Shown here piece after piece: positions 62,750 through 64,000 of a stretch of 64,000 nucleotides of DNA. The notes below the pieces were generated by a model. The model ran no database searches and was not told the origin of the DNA. It saw only the letters and a list, made by a program, of their open reading frames with translations. Numbering within the stretch: position 1 is the stretch's first letter; every line of letters begins with the position of its first letter. The position numbers were made by a program, and so were the translations under genes. Source of the stretch: Bacteroidales bacterium (lineage in GTDB: Bacteria; Bacteroidota; Bacteroidia; Bacteroidales; Muribaculaceae); NCBI GenBank assembly GCA_014800815.1, contig JAAVFI010000002.1:51083-115082 (forward strand), in the 5' to 3' direction.

Positions 62750-64000
62750 ATGAAAACGTATCAAACTAACGAAATCAAAAACATTGCCTTGCTTGGTAGC
62801 AAAGGCTCGGGTAAAACCACGCTCGCCGAAGCTATGCTCTTCGAGTGTGGAGTGATAAAACGCCGCGGAACTGTCGACGCTAAAAATACCGTGACCGACT
62901 ACTTCCCCGTAGAGAAAGAGTATGGATATTCGGTATTCTCCACCGTATTCTACGCCGAGTTCCTTAATAAGAAGCTCAACGTTATCGACTGCCCGGGAGC
63001 CGACGACTTTGTCGGTTCTGCCATTACGGCACTCAACGTTACCGATACCGGTGTAATAGTAGTAAATGCTCAGTATGGTGTGGAAGTAGGCACTCAGAAT
63101 ATATTCCGCACCGCCTCCTCGCTCCATAAGCCTGTAATCTTCGCTCTCAATCAGCTCGACGGCGAGAAAGCAGACTACGACAACGTGATAGAGCAGATGC
63201 GCGAAATCTTCGGCCCGAAGGTTGTGCCCGTGCAGTATCCCCTCACTTGCGGCCCCGGCTTCAATGTCATGATCGACGTGCTCCTCATGAAGAAATATTC
63301 GTGGGGACCCGACGGCGGCACGCCCGTAATCGAAGAAATTCCCGAGTCGGAGAAGGCCCGCGCTCTCGAGTACCACCGCGCACTCGTAGAGGCTGCCGCT
63401 GAGAACGACGAAACTCTCATGGAGAAGTTCTTCGAGACCGAACACCTCACTGAAGACGAGCTCCGAATGGGTATTCGCAAAGGATTGGTAGACAACTCTA
63501 TATACCCCGTGTTCTGCGTAAGCGCAGCTAAGGATATGGGCGTGCGCCGCATGATGGAATTCCTCGGCAACGTCGTACCTTTCGTAGAAGACATGCCCGC
63601 TCCCGTAGATACCGAAGGCGAGGAAGTGAAGCCCGACTCCGACGGCCCCCTGAGCATCTTCGTGTTCAAAACCACCGTTGAGCCGCACATCGGCGAAGTA
63701 AGCTACTTCAAAGTAATGTCGGGAACTCTCAAGGCCGGTACCGACCTCGAAAATATAACCCGCGGAGGCAAGGAACGTTTCGCACAGATATTCTGCACCT
63801 GCGGCCAGATACGCACCGCCGTAGACGAACTCAAGGCAGGCGATATTGGCGCCGCCGTCAAGCTCAAAGACGTCCGCACCGGCAATACCCTCGACGAAAA
63901 GGGTTGCGAAATAGCATTCGACTTCATCAAATATCCCGCCCCCAAATACTCACGCGCTATCCGGCCGGTGACCGAGAGCGACTCGGAGAAGCTTAGCGGT
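62750..64000 (+). CDS. EF-G-like translational GTPase, 3' end outside the window
   Basis: 417 codons are visible. The G domain has G1 GSKGSGKTT, G3 DCPGADD and G4 NQLD where classic EF-G has NKxD. Domain II begins near LSIFVFKTTVEPHIG. The opening MKTYQTNEIKNIALLGSKGS and SKNTVTD-type switch region (here AKNTVTDYFPVE) match the second, divergent EF-G that Bacteroidetes carry besides the main FusA. Its role is unclear; related EF-G2 proteins act in ribosome recycling or under carbon starvation. Confidence 0.85.
   Translation, partial: MKTYQTNEIKNIALLGSKGSGKTTLAEAMLFECGVIKRRGTVDAKNTVTDYFPVEKEYGYSVFSTVFYAEFLNKKLNVIDCPGADDFVGSAITALNVTDTGVIVVNAQYGVEVGTQNIFRTASSLHKPVIFALNQLDGEKADYDNVIEQMREIFGPKVVPVQYPLTCGPGFNVMIDVLLMKKYSWGPDGGTPVIEEIPESEKARALEYHRALVEAAAENDETLMEKFFETEHLTEDELRMGIRKGLVDNSIYPVFCVSAAKDMGVRRMMEFLGNVVPFVEDMPAPVDTEGEEVKPDSDGPLSIFVFKTTVEPHIGEVSYFKVMSGTLKAGTDLENITRGGKERFAQIFCTCGQIRTAVDELKAGDIGAAVKLKDVRTGNTLDEKGCEIAFDFIKYPAPKYSRAIRPVTESDSEKLSG

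Noticed and set aside
62732..63688. 318-codon frame on the minus strand
   Set aside because: Antisense to the EF-G-like GTPase.

Overview
The window looks like chromosomal DNA from a member of the Bacteroidales, probably Muribaculaceae-like; the genus cannot be fixed from sequence alone. Three things point there. Many genes are preceded by the Bacteroidetes promoter (TTTG, about 19-20 bases, TAnnTTTG). The gene families are typical of the order: DUF3575/DUF3868/Mfa1-type pili, DUF4421, DUF5683, DUF6377 and the sufBCDS order. Secreted proteins end in type IX-like sorting tails.

Layout. 1-1,270: a small accessory stretch with an unrecognised ORF, an MntA-like nucleotidyltransferase lacking its HEPN partner, and an AT-rich membrane protein. 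1,411-12,462: envelope and metabolic genes (metallo-hydrolase, DsbA-like protein, DUF4421 protein, OmpA, TonB-dependent receptor, TPR protein, MBOAT acyltransferase, bile-salt-hydrolase-family enzyme). 12,463-23,039: a fimbrial (type V pilus-like) operon with a long leader, a candidate small RNA, a C8 tract and three hairpins after the major pilin gene. 23,242-30,675: two large secreted proteins with related C-terminal tails, one an M6 metalloprotease. 30,770-36,167: sufBCDS, probably with a cvpA-family gene at its head. 36,308-44,252: a small winged-helix protein, a histidine kinase, a Crp/Fnr regulator, and an operon of methylase, MBL hydrolase, MutL and a DUF6377 regulator. 44,401-52,223: a leftward run parA-parB-DUF5683-lytic transglycosylase-OPT-MATE. 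52,466-56,724: a rightward run with two HU-family genes, a nitroreductase, tRNA-Gln, a hypothetical gene and a MATE pump. 56,728-62,328: a leftward unknown secreted protein, Fe-alcohol dehydrogenase, threonylcarbamoyl-AMP synthase and Lon. From 62,750: an EF-G-like GTPase running off the end.

The most unusual region is 52.2-53.8 kb. Gene direction switches from leftward to rightward there. The AT-rich gap holds two DnaA-box-like repeats, a ParB-like inverted repeat over the parAB promoter and a palindrome over the HU-operon promoter. The second HU gene encodes HU domain, acidic Glu/Pro linker, one membrane helix and LysM: a plausible physical link from nucleoid to peptidoglycan. Second in interest is a 166-base fold-back element just upstream of lon, followed by the hairpin-rich control regions of the pilus operon.
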